The translations under genes and the position numbers were made by a program. Positions 19,832 through 27,514 of a stretch of DNA of 40,701 bases are shown piece after piece. The notes under the pieces are model-generated. The model was not told the DNA's origin and did no database searches. It was given only the letters and a program-made list of their open reading frames with translations. The DNA is from SAR202 cluster bacterium (GTDB taxonomy: Bacteria; Chloroflexota; Dehalococcoidia; Lucifugimonadales; UBA2985): positions 1 to 40,701 of the forward strand of contig VFHP01000018.1 in assembly GCA_009391535.1 (NCBI GenBank). Reading direction: 5' to 3'. Numbering within the stretch: position 1 is the stretch's first letter; every line of letters begins with the position of its first letter.

Positions 19832-19907
19832 CGGGGTGTGGCGCAGTTGGCAGCGCGCTACGTTCGGGACGTAGAGGTCGTCGGTTCAAATCCGACCACC
19901 CCGACCA
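19832..19907 (+). tRNA. tRNA-Pro (anticodon CGG)
   Basis: The cloverleaf folds by eye. The acceptor stem CGGGGTG pairs with CACCCCG, the discriminator is A, and the 3' CCA is encoded. The anticodon arm is CTACG-TTCGGGA-CGTAG with CGG at 19865-19867, which reads CCG codons. The T arm is GTCGG-TTCAAAT-CCGAC. Total length is 76 nt. An open frame running through the tRNA into the next gene is accidental. Confidence 0.97.
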
Positions 19908-19936
19908 GATTCTTAATTTTGATTAAGGAGATTAAA

Positions 19937-20881
19937 ATGTCAGAAATATACGGACAAAACGGCTTGGAGTACAACTACGTTCCAGATTGGCCAACCCTTC
20001 CAGAAGGGATGAGATTTATAGAATGTCCTGGAGTAGCTGTGGATTCTCTGGACAATATATATGTTCTGACTCGAGGCGATCATCCTTTAATTGTTTTCGA
20101 CAAAGAAGGCAATTTTATTAAGACCTTGGGGCGAGGGTTATTTAGTAACAGAACTCATGGGTTGTACATAGCGCACGACGACTCAATATTAGTGGCAGAT
20201 GACGGGTTGCACACTATACAAAAATTCGGCCCAGGTGGAGATGATAAGGTTATGGAGATAGGTGAGCGTAGTCATCCTGCCCCAATATGGAGCGGACAAC
20301 CGTTTAATCGTCCTACCTCAGCTGCAATCATGGCAAGTAATGGGGATGTTTATATATCAGATGGATATGGTAATTCACGTGTTCATGTTTATTCTGGTGA
20401 TGGCAATTATAGATTTTCATGGGGAGAACCCGGTATAGAAGCAGGGCAATTTATAAGGCCTCATAATATAGCGATAGACGATAAAGACAATGTTTACGTC
20501 GTTGACAGAGAGGCTCACAGGATACAAATATTCGATCCAAATGGGAATTTTATGAACATGTGGAATAACATACACAGGCCAGATGCAATGGTTTTATGGA
20601 AAGATCACATATATATTGGTGAGTTAAATGGCATGACTGGTATGGAAGGTGCACCTGGCTTAGGGCATCGTGTAAGTATATATGATTTGGCTGGTAACTT
20701 GGTAAGCCGATTTGGAGATGAAGAAGAGGGTAGCGGGCCTGGTCAGTTTCACGCACCACACGGAATAGCAGTAGATTCTGAAGGTTCTATATATGTTTCA
20801 GAGGTTTCTTATACAATAACCGGTTCTCGCATGGATCCACCCCGAGAACTGCGCAGTATATCTAAGTATAAATTGGCATAG
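19937..20881 (+). CDS. NHL-repeat beta-propeller protein
   Basis: A 314-residue protein built almost wholly of NHL repeats, which fold into a beta-propeller. Units can be seen at GVAVDSLDNIYVLTRGDHPL, YIAHDDSILVADDGLHTIQK, GDVYISDGYGNSRVHVY, HNIAIDDKDNVYVVDREAHR and HGIAVDSEGSIYVSEVS. The layout resembles peptidyl-alpha-hydroxyglycine amidating lyase-like bacterial proteins, but enzymatic activity cannot be claimed. No signal peptide is visible, so it is probably cytoplasmic. The ATG at 19937 has AAGGAG 6 nt upstream. It begins 29 nt after tRNA-Pro and may share its transcript. Confidence 0.87.
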   Translation: MSEIYGQNGLEYNYVPDWPTLPEGMRFIECPGVAVDSLDNIYVLTRGDHPLIVFDKEGNFIKTLGRGLFSNRTHGLYIAHDDSILVADDGLHTIQKFGPGGDDKVMEIGERSHPAPIWSGQPFNRPTSAAIMASNGDVYISDGYGNSRVHVYSGDGNYRFSWGEPGIEAGQFIRPHNIAIDDKDNVYVVDREAHRIQIFDPNGNFMNMWNNIHRPDAMVLWKDHIYIGELNGMTGMEGAPGLGHRVSIYDLAGNLVSRFGDEEEGSGPGQFHAPHGIAVDSEGSIYVSEVSYTITGSRMDPPRELRSISKYKLA

Positions 20882-20937
20882 GTTTGGTCTAGTAGAATTT
20901 AACGTTAGGCACATACATTTTTACGCCAAGGATATTA

Positions 20938-21696
20938 TTATCCTCGTCCTACGAATGGCATATTCGTGGCTAATATGGTCATAAATTGCACGTTGGTATC
21001 TAAAGACATGTTGGAAATTGTCAATATAGCATCTGCTACGTAGTTAACGTCAAAGGTGGGCTCTACCATTGTAGTTCCATTAGCCTGAGGAACTCCGTTT
21101 TTCATTCTTGCAGTCATCTCTGTTCCTGCATTACCTATATCTATTTGGCTGCAGGCTATGTTGTATTTTCTGCCGTCCAAAGAAATGGATTTGGTAAGGC
21201 CAGTGATGGCATGTTTCGTGGAGGTGTACGGAGAAGAGTTGGGTCTTGGTGTGTGTGCAGATATCGACCCATTATTTATTATTCTTCCACCCATTGGGTC
21301 TTGTTCTTTCATTATTCGGAAAGCCTCTTGAGCACACAAGAATGATCCCGTTAAGTTGGTGTCTACTACGGATGACCATTGCTCATATGACAATTCATCA
21401 AATGGGACTGGTGGAGCTCCTCTACCGGCATTATTGAACAATACATCTAGTCTTCCGAATTTGTTTTTTGCAGTTGCAAAGAGTGCCTTTATAGAGCCTG
21501 GGTCAGTAACATCTGTTACTACAGATATCGCATTTTTCCCATTATCGCCGGCCAGTTCTGAAGTTTCTTCCAGAGTTTCAATATGCCTTCCCGCCAAAAC
21601 GACAGAGTATCCATTCTTCAATAATGCTAGAGACGAGGATCGTCCTATACCTGATCCAGCTCCGGTTATTAAGGCAACCTTATGATTTGAAACCAT
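20938..21696 (-). CDS. Short-chain dehydrogenase/reductase (SDR)
   Basis: A classical SDR of 252 residues that uses NAD(P)H to reduce or oxidise an unidentified alcohol or ketone. The coenzyme motif is TGAGSGIG (11-18), the structural motif NNAG is at 88-91, and the catalytic residues are Ser144 (NGSIS), Tyr157 and Lys161 (YTSTK). The Arg at position 37 (AGRH) hints at NADP preference. It is convergent with the NHL-repeat gene and divergent from the glutaredoxin-like gene. Substrate unknown; SDR specificity cannot be read from these motifs. Confidence 0.9.
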   Translation of the reverse strand: MVSNHKVALITGAGSGIGRSSSLALLKNGYSVVLAGRHIETLEETSELAGDNGKNAISVVTDVTDPGSIKALFATAKNKFGRLDVLFNNAGRGAPPVPFDELSYEQWSSVVDTNLTGSFLCAQEAFRIMKEQDPMGGRIINNGSISAHTPRPNSSPYTSTKHAITGLTKSISLDGRKYNIACSQIDIGNAGTEMTARMKNGVPQANGTTMVEPTFDVNYVADAILTISNMSLDTNVQFMTILATNMPFVGRG

Positions 21697-21859
21697 TATA
21701 AATTCCTCAATTCTTGTTGATGTTTTATGTGATAATCATAGCATACGCATGGACTCATATGGAATCTTATTTCTTTGCTGTGAATATATATGAAACATTA
21801 GTAATATCTATTATATAATGTATGGTGGTAGACGTTGAATTTTTATGGGGGTAGTTGCT

Positions 21860-22093
21860 ATGGATAATAATGTGTTGCCCATCGTATATACTATAAAAGG
21901 CTGCGATGCTTGCGTTAAATTGCTAACAAAATGGGATAGTGAGGGAATTGAATATGAAGAGCGGAGAGCCGACTTAAGTCAGGAAATGATGGATGAAGCG
22001 AGAAAACACGGTGATGTAGTTCCTATTGTAGTCTATCCAAATGGGACTACAGAAGAAGGGTTTGAGGGAGGTATTGGTTGTTACATTGGTTAG
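21860..22093 (+). CDS. Glutaredoxin-like protein
   Basis: A 77-residue thioredoxin-fold protein with a CxxC motif, GCDACVK (Cys15 and Cys18), and the cis-Pro segment VVPIVVYPNG. These are the key parts of a glutaredoxin, but the middle is diverged. The ATG at 21860 is chosen because GGGGG lies about 8 nt upstream; an in-frame ATG at 21845 has no ribosome site. It leads a colinear series of genes running to about 26.9 kb. The next gene, 27 nt on, also has a thioredoxin fold, so the two may form a redox pair. Confidence 0.78.
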   Translation: MDNNVLPIVYTIKGCDACVKLLTKWDSEGIEYEERRADLSQEMMDEARKHGDVVPIVVYPNGTTEEGFEGGIGCYIG

Positions 22094-22120
22094 GAAAATT
22101 TAATTAAGAATGGAGACGTT

Positions 22121-22708
22121 ATGTCCGGGAAAAATTCTGTTGTGACAGTAGAAAGATTCAACTCTGGAATGCTCTATAAGGATTTTGTGGCACAGATAAA
22201 CGTTAATCAAGATAGATTTGAACAGTATTACGACACTGCTGCAGAGATTTTAACAGAGAGTGACGTTGAATTTTTTCAACAAATAATAAATGCGGGTGGA
22301 TCAAAAGTACTTGTATTAGGTGAGGATTGGTGTCCTGATGTTTACAGAGGCATGCCGGTGATCGCCAAAATAGCTGATTCTTCGGGAATGGATCTCAGGG
22401 TTTTTCCGAGAGATGCTAATTTGGATATAATGGACGAGTTTCTTAAAGATGGAGAACACAGATCTATTCCAACACTTGTTTTCTATACAGATGATCAAGA
22501 GTATTTGTGTCATTGGATAGAAAGACCTGTTATGGCAACCAAAGAAATGGCTGAGATTACAGAATCTGTTGAAAAGAATATGCCCGGTAAAGATGAACAA
22601 GAGATACGGGAAGCGAGAAGAGAGCTTGTTAATGCGAGATTTCCAGATTGGCAAAAATACACTATCGATGAATTGAGAGCACTTTTATCCAAAGCTTTGG
22701 CAATATAA
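22121..22708 (+). CDS. Thioredoxin-family protein with CPDV active-site remnant
   Basis: A 195-residue protein with a thioredoxin fold, probably PF14595-like. The redox site reads GEDWCPDVYRGMPV: Cys71 is present but the partner position of CxxC is Val74, leaving a single cysteine. The cis-Pro loop is RSIPTLVFY. A long N-terminal helical part precedes the fold, and the C-terminus has a helical extension with QEIREARRELVNARFPDWQKY. With one cysteine it may reduce mixed disulfides or bind thiols rather than act as a dithiol reductase. The ATG follows GGAG by about 6 nt. Confidence 0.8.
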   Translation: MSGKNSVVTVERFNSGMLYKDFVAQINVNQDRFEQYYDTAAEILTESDVEFFQQIINAGGSKVLVLGEDWCPDVYRGMPVIAKIADSSGMDLRVFPRDANLDIMDEFLKDGEHRSIPTLVFYTDDQEYLCHWIERPVMATKEMAEITESVEKNMPGKDEQEIREARRELVNARFPDWQKYTIDELRALLSKALAI

Positions 22709-22735
22709 TATACAGATAGATTTTCATAGTTTGCA

Positions 22736-23398
22736 TTGAGTAATTATTATAAAAACGATGACGACTACCAAGACTGGGAATATCCTGATCAAGAAGATAT
22801 AGATGCTTTAGACAATATTGATGTTGGGAATTCTCATTCACCAAAAGTCGACAAAATGTCCTTACCAATCAAACTCTTTGGAGGGTTGATGGTAGTGGCT
22901 TTCGTTGGATCTTTATTGGTGCCTGTCATTGGTTCTTTTTCTGGTAGTTCGGTAGATGATTCGATTCAATCAGAAGAAGAGTTTGTGAAATCTGTATACA
23001 GTGAAGTTATAGAACAAAAAGTTACAGAGGTCTTCAGAGATAATCCTGAAGGGGACACCATAGGATATTTAAGTGTTGAATTTCCTCAATCTGAACAGGA
23101 TCCGCTTATAGCAATTCTTGTAAATTACTCAACAACTTCGGTTCTCTCTAACATAGATAGGGCAAATGTATATAGCGTAGATTTATTCAGGGAGATATTT
23201 ACTGATATACGCTTTCGTAATATCACTCTGGTTTGGTTTGAGGCTTCTGATGTTGGTACAGATGGGGAAATGTTGGCAAAGGCTTTGTTAATGGTTGGTG
23301 TGTCCAAAACCAGTTCTATCGACATTAACTGGTCTTCTATAACGGCTGAAGATTTAAGATATATAGCAGATTATTATGAGGAATATCCCGAACAATAA
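22736..23398 (+). CDS. Membrane-anchored protein of unknown function
   Basis: I do not recognise this 220-residue protein. Residues 1-40 are very acidic (DDDYQDWEYPDQEDIDALD), a single hydrophobic segment spans about 43-67 (LPIKLFGGLMVVAFVGSLLV), and a soluble domain of about 150 residues follows. The topology is likely N-terminus inside with the domain outside, but charge bias makes this uncertain. The soluble part alternates strands and helices with no known motif. The start is TTG without an obvious ribosome site, so the N-terminus is provisional. It lies 27 nt after the thioredoxin-family gene and is probably cotranscribed with it. Confidence 0.7.
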   Translation: MSNYYKNDDDYQDWEYPDQEDIDALDNIDVGNSHSPKVDKMSLPIKLFGGLMVVAFVGSLLVPVIGSFSGSSVDDSIQSEEEFVKSVYSEVIEQKVTEVFRDNPEGDTIGYLSVEFPQSEQDPLIAILVNYSTTSVLSNIDRANVYSVDLFREIFTDIRFRNITLVWFEASDVGTDGEMLAKALLMVGVSKTSSIDINWSSITAEDLRYIADYYEEYPEQ

Positions 23399-23526
23399 TT
23401 GTTATATTTAGTTTAGTTGGAGTGACGAATATTTTCGCGTTGATTAGTCTAGTATAATGTATTTCGACTTAAATAAATTAATGATATTCAAGCATATTTA
23501 AATATGTACTCAGAAAGGAGCCGACA

Positions 23527-24078
23527 TTGATTAGAAGTCTTGGTAGTAAAACACCTAAAATACACCCTTCTGCTTTTGTTAGTGAGGCAGCGTATGTTGT
23601 GGGAGATGTTGAGATAGGCGAGGGGTCAAGTGTTTGGCCTGGTACCGTTATTAGAGGCAATTTGAGCAAGATTGTCATTGGTAAATACGTTAATATCCAA
23701 GATAATTGTGTAGTACATTCAGAAGAAAACTCTCAAACTACTATAGGCGATTATGTTTCTATGGGCCACAAGGTTATGTGTCATGCTACTTTAGTTGGGG
23801 ACAACTGTTTGCTAGGGAATGGGTCGACTGTAAATTCGTATACCACCATCAGTCAGGGTTCAATTATAGCTGCTGGATCTGTAATATTAGAAAGAGTTGA
23901 AATACCTCCTAATTCGTTGGTGGTTGGAGTTCCAGGTGAAGTAAAGCGTACCATTAGCGAACGTCACATAGAACTGATCAACAAAATATGGAAAGATTAC
24001 AAAATGTATGCTCAGGAATTTAAATCTGCCGGGTTGGAAGATTCAGATAGAGATAAATTTAATGATCCGAATGTCTAA
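23527..24078 (+). CDS. Gamma-carbonic anhydrase / hexapeptide-repeat protein
   Basis: A trimeric left-handed beta-helix protein of the gamma-carbonic anhydrase family (183 residues). Hexapeptide turns run from about residue 19 to 145. The three zinc-site histidines are present: His64 (CVVH), His81 (SMGH) and His86 (CHAT). This keeps catalytic carbonic anhydrase activity possible, though many family members, such as PaaY and YrdA, have other or unknown roles. The C-terminal helix after SERHIELINKIW is typical. The start is TTG with GAAAGGAG 6 nt upstream. A 14-bp palindrome, CATATTTAAATATG (23493-23506), lies in the leader, and a TATAAT at 23453-23458 may mark a promoter with a poor -35. Confidence 0.88.
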   Translation: MIRSLGSKTPKIHPSAFVSEAAYVVGDVEIGEGSSVWPGTVIRGNLSKIVIGKYVNIQDNCVVHSEENSQTTIGDYVSMGHKVMCHATLVGDNCLLGNGSTVNSYTTISQGSIIAAGSVILERVEIPPNSLVVGVPGEVKRTISERHIELINKIWKDYKMYAQEFKSAGLEDSDRDKFNDPNV

Positions 24079-24107
24079 GACTGATTTTAAATTGGGAGGA
24101 TTAGTCT

Positions 24108-25142
24108 ATGAAAGTTATTGATCTGAGGAGTGACACCGTCACTCATCCTACTAAATCCATGTTGGATGCAATGGCCAGTGCCGAATTGGGTGACGAAGGG
24201 TTCGCTGACGATCCTACAGTCAATCTTTTGCAGGAAAAAGTTGCAGATATGATGGGCAAAGAAGCTGCTTTGTTTATGCCTAGTGGTACGATGGCGAATT
24301 TGTCTGCCATTTTAACACATTGCGAAAGAGGTGACGAAATAATTCTCGGTGACCTATCACATATATATGTTTATGAATACGGAGCCGCTTCTTCTCTTGG
24401 AGGTATAATTTATAAACCGCTAGCAAATGCAGACAATGGAACCCTTGATATGAATAGTGTTTATGAGGCTACAAAAAAGTTATCTGCTAGATTTCCGAAT
24501 ACGGCTCTAGTATGTTTGGAAAATACACATAATCGGTGTAGTGGAGCTGTTTTGCCGCAGGAATATGTACGATCAGTATCAGATGTATCCCATAATAATG
24601 GCACAGCTGTTCATTTGGACGGGGCTAGAATATTTAATGCAGCCATAGCGCAAAATCTACCTCCTAAGGAATTGGTCTCCACCGTAGACTCAGCTATGTT
24701 TTGCTTTTCCAAGGGTCTCAGTTGCCCTGTTGGATCTATATTGTTAGGCACGAAAGATTTTATCGCTAAAGCAAAGGTAATGAGAAACACTTTAGGTGGG
24801 GGCATGAGGCAAGTAGGAATCTTGGCAGCAGCAGCATTAGTTGCCTTGGAAGAGATGATTGATAGACTGAGTGAAGATCATCATAATGCTCGTTTGTTGT
24901 CGGATGGATTAAGAAATCTTGAACACGTACGCGTTCAATCCGACGTTATTGAAACCAATATAGTTATATTCGAAATTCCTGAGAGAGATACGCAGGAACT
25001 CTTATCATTATTTGGGGATCGAGGTCTTATGGTCAGTAATCCATATGGTGATAAAATACGTATGGTCACTCATTATGGGATATCAGAGCAAGACATTTAT
25101 GATGCTCTAAGTGTTGTTAAGAGTGTCGTTGAAAGTAATTGA
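24108..25142 (+). CDS. ltaE: Low-specificity L-threonine aldolase
   Basis: PLP-dependent enzyme that cleaves L-threonine or L-allo-threonine to glycine and acetaldehyde. The 344 residues show DLRSDTVTHPT, GDEGFADDPTVN, His85 in GDLSHIYVYE stacking on PLP, LENTHNRCSG, VHLDGARIFNA and the PLP lysine Lys202 in CFSKGLSCPVGS. Length and motif order are typical. The ATG has GGGAGG about 9 nt upstream. The gene is 29 nt after the gamma-carbonic anhydrase. YggS, a PLP-handling protein, is two genes downstream. Confidence 0.94.
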   Translation: MKVIDLRSDTVTHPTKSMLDAMASAELGDEGFADDPTVNLLQEKVADMMGKEAALFMPSGTMANLSAILTHCERGDEIILGDLSHIYVYEYGAASSLGGIIYKPLANADNGTLDMNSVYEATKKLSARFPNTALVCLENTHNRCSGAVLPQEYVRSVSDVSHNNGTAVHLDGARIFNAAIAQNLPPKELVSTVDSAMFCFSKGLSCPVGSILLGTKDFIAKAKVMRNTLGGGMRQVGILAAAALVALEEMIDRLSEDHHNARLLSDGLRNLEHVRVQSDVIETNIVIFEIPERDTQELLSLFGDRGLMVSNPYGDKIRMVTHYGISEQDIYDALSVVKSVVESN

Positions 25143-25183
25143 TCACAAAAAAGTATACTTGCTATTGTGGAGGGGTTTAGGTT

Positions 25184-26152
25184 ATGAAAGCTATTCAAAT
25201 GTCGGGACCTGGTGGATCAGAAGTATTGAAATATAACAATGTTCAAGACCCTGTGCCAGGCATAGGTGAAGTTCTGATCCAACTTAAGGCCATTGGCGTC
25301 AACTATATGGATATTTACATCCGATCAGGTGTTTACCCGATACCGTCATTACCTCTTATTCCTGGATCTGAGGGAGCTGGAGAAGTGCTAGAAGTAGGTG
25401 ATGATGTTTCTGGTTTTAAGCAAGGAGATCTTGTGGCATACACCGGAGTACCTCAATCGTATGCTGAGAAGATTGTTTGTCCTGCTTGGAAACTTATAAA
25501 GATTCCCACTGGATTAGATGTAAATACAGCGGCAGCAGTCATGTTGCAAGGTATAACAGCTCAGTACCTGTGTAAATCAACTTACCCTCTAGGGTCCGGA
25601 GATACATGTTTGATTCATGCTTCTGCTGGTGGGGTTGGATTACTACTTACCCAAATGGCCAAATCTTTAGGAGCTACAGTTATAGGAACGGTATCTACTG
25701 AAGAAAAAGGGAATATTGCTAGGTCTGCTGGTGCTGACTATATCATAAACTACAAAACCCATGATTTTCAAAAAGAAGTTGAATCCATATCCGATGGGAA
25801 AGGGATTCAAGTGGTTTATGACTCAGTGGGATTAGATACTTTTGATAAAAGTATTAATTGTCTTGCTACAAGGGGTTATATGGTTCTTTATGGGCAGTCA
25901 AGTGGGTTAGTTCCTCCGATATCACCAATGTTACTTAATAGTAAGTCGTTGTTTTTGACGAGGCCGACGTTAACCTCATATATAGACAATAGAGCAGAAT
26001 TGGAGAACCGGGCTGGTGAAGTATTGAATGCTGTAAACGATGGGACGTTGAAAGTTCGCATACATAACAAATTGCCATTAGCAGATGCTGCTATTGCACA
26101 TGACCAATTGGAAGGGCGACTCACTACAGGCAAGCTACTCTTAGTGCCCTAA
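25184..26152 (+). CDS. Quinone oxidoreductase-like medium-chain dehydrogenase
   Basis: A 322-residue member of the medium-chain dehydrogenase superfamily, quinone oxidoreductase (zeta-crystallin) branch. It should use NADPH to reduce quinones or enones. Visible motifs are GVNYMDIYIRSG, PLIPGSEGAGEV, the nucleotide-binding HASAGGVGLLLTQMAKSLGA and the adenine-site IGTVSTEEK. The catalytic and structural zinc ligands of alcohol dehydrogenases are missing, as expected for this branch. The ATG is preceded by GTGGAGGGG. It shares the colinear run with the upstream redox genes. Confidence 0.92.
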   Translation: MKAIQMSGPGGSEVLKYNNVQDPVPGIGEVLIQLKAIGVNYMDIYIRSGVYPIPSLPLIPGSEGAGEVLEVGDDVSGFKQGDLVAYTGVPQSYAEKIVCPAWKLIKIPTGLDVNTAAAVMLQGITAQYLCKSTYPLGSGDTCLIHASAGGVGLLLTQMAKSLGATVIGTVSTEEKGNIARSAGADYIINYKTHDFQKEVESISDGKGIQVVYDSVGLDTFDKSINCLATRGYMVLYGQSSGLVPPISPMLLNSKSLFLTRPTLTSYIDNRAELENRAGEVLNAVNDGTLKVRIHNKLPLADAAIAHDQLEGRLTTGKLLLVP

Positions 26153-26201
26153 ATTTCATGTATTGGATATTTTCACACACTAACTAAAGGTAGATGATTT
26201 T

Positions 26202-26906
26202 ATGGCTGACATTGATATAGAAACTAGACTTCACGAGATTGGGAACAGGATTCAATTTGCATTGGTTAAATCCGGTAGATCAGAAGGAAGTGTTGTTTTA
26301 TTGGGTGCTTGTAAGCAGGTCAGCTATCAGAGAATTCTCGATGCTGTGGGGTTGGGTTTGGATCACTTGGGTGAAAACAGAGTGCAAGAAGCTGAAAGTA
26401 AATTTGACATTACTGACCTACCACATGGATTAAAGAGTTTACAACTCATTGGAACTTTGCAATCTAATAAAGTAAAACGGGCTGTCCAAATGTTCGATGT
26501 TATCCAATCAGTGGATAGTGCAAAGTTGGCTGATAGAATTGATCTGGTTGCAGGAGAAATGAAGAAGAGGGCTAAGATTTATCTAGAGGTTAATCTTTCT
26601 GGAGAGGATACAAAGACTGGTATTAACCTCTTGGAATTTGATGAAGTTATAGAATTCATTATTGCTAAACCCAATTTAGAATTAGTTGGGTTAATGACAG
26701 TACCACCACATAGTGTTGATCCGGAAAATAGCAGACCGTATTTTCAACAGCTAAGAGGTTTAAGAGACTCCATAGGCAAACATACGTCTATCCATGTTGA
26801 TCAAATTGGATTGTCTATGGGTATGACAAATGACTTTGAAGTGGCCATAGAAGAAGGTGCTACTCTTGTACGTCTAGGATCAGCAATATGGGGCCCCCGG
26901 GAATAG
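26202..26906 (+). CDS. YggS-family PLP homeostasis protein
   Basis: A 234-residue single-domain TIM-barrel protein of the YggS/PROSC family. It binds PLP through Lys38 (LLGACKQV) and buffers the free vitamin B6 pool; it is not known to be an enzyme. Other family motifs are HLGENRVQEAESK, LIGTLQSNKVKRAV, GLMTVPP, LSMGMTNDFEVAIEEGATLVRLG and SAIWG. It is the last gene of the colinear block that includes PLP-dependent threonine aldolase. The family's usual neighbours (sepF, yggT, ftsZ) are absent here. Confidence 0.94.
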   Translation: MADIDIETRLHEIGNRIQFALVKSGRSEGSVVLLGACKQVSYQRILDAVGLGLDHLGENRVQEAESKFDITDLPHGLKSLQLIGTLQSNKVKRAVQMFDVIQSVDSAKLADRIDLVAGEMKKRAKIYLEVNLSGEDTKTGINLLEFDEVIEFIIAKPNLELVGLMTVPPHSVDPENSRPYFQQLRGLRDSIGKHTSIHVDQIGLSMGMTNDFEVAIEEGATLVRLGSAIWGPRE

Positions 26907-26976
26907 TTGAAGTTCTTGTATTGTTTCTTCCCAGATTCTGGTTCTTCTATTGACTAGATTCAATTCTGCTATAGTA

Positions 26977-27138
26977 TGGTATAATTGTTCAAGGTGGTAT
27001 CGTGTTGGATCCTTATCGGATTGTTCAGATTCTCCTTTGCGCTTTGATTGGTAGTTTGATATTGCCCTTCTAGCATTGGTTAGTAAGAACTCACTTTTTC
27101 GCCAATAGGACTTGTTAAGATTTTAGGAGGACATCGTT
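26977..27138 (+). promoter_or_regulatory. Extended -10 promoter and long leader of the RRM gene
   Basis: TGGTATAAT at 26977-26985 is an extended -10 element, with only a weak -35 (ATTCAA) 16 nt upstream. The predicted start near 26992 leaves a leader of about 145 nt before the TTG at 27139, long for this genome. AGGAGG at 27125-27130 is the ribosome site. Small bacterial RRM proteins are often cold-induced through long leaders; that parallel is an inference. On the minus strand the same region has an 81-codon open frame without a start codon (26880-27122). Confidence 0.5.
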
Positions 27139-27414
27139 TTGAGGATATATGTAGGGAATCTTTCCTATCAAGCTACTGAACAGGAGTTGAGAGATACTTT
27201 TGAAGCACATGGTGAGGTAGAAGAGACGTATATAGTTCGGGATAGAGACACTGGGAGATCAAGAGGATTTGCGTTTGTTGAAATGCCAACAGATGATGAG
27301 GCCAAAGCTGCCATTGAGGATCTAAATGGTAAAGAAGTGGGAGGGAGAACTCTCACTGTTAATGAAGCTAGGCCAAGACAGGAGAGGTCTCCTGGTTCTG
27401 GTTCTCGTTGGTAA
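27139..27414 (+). CDS. Small RNA-binding protein with one RRM domain
   Basis: A 91-residue protein made of one RNA recognition motif plus a short basic tail (RPRQERSPGSGSRW). RNP2 is IYVGNL (3-8) and RNP1 is RGFAFVEM (42-49), with the aromatic residues at the RNA-contacting positions intact. It resembles the Rbp proteins of cyanobacteria and other bacteria that bind single-stranded RNA, some of which respond to cold. The start is TTG, fixed by AGGAGG 8 nt upstream and by the first beta strand starting right after it. A strong terminator follows, so it is monocistronic. Confidence 0.93.
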   Translation: MRIYVGNLSYQATEQELRDTFEAHGEVEETYIVRDRDTGRSRGFAFVEMPTDDEAKAAIEDLNGKEVGGRTLTVNEARPRQERSPGSGSRW

Positions 27415-27446
27415 AATGAAATAGATATAGAATCGTTTAGACCAAT

Positions 27447-27483
27447 AATTAGAGCCACTTCCCATAAGGAAGTGGCTCTAATT
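27447..27483 (+). terminator. Intrinsic terminator of the RRM gene
   Basis: A perfect 16-bp stem, AATTAGAGCCACTTCC with its complement at 27468-27483, closes a 5-nt loop CATAA and is followed by a T-rich stretch. It ends the RRM transcript 33 nt after the stop and lies 32 nt before the next gene. Confidence 0.88.
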
Positions 27484-27514
27484 TGATTTTGTTTATAATT
27501 ATTAAAGGCATAAT

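Noticed and set aside
19829..19936. N-terminal extension of the NHL-repeat protein through the tRNA
   Set aside because: The first 36 codons are the tRNA-Pro gene and spacer; the ATG at 19937 has its own strong ribosome site.
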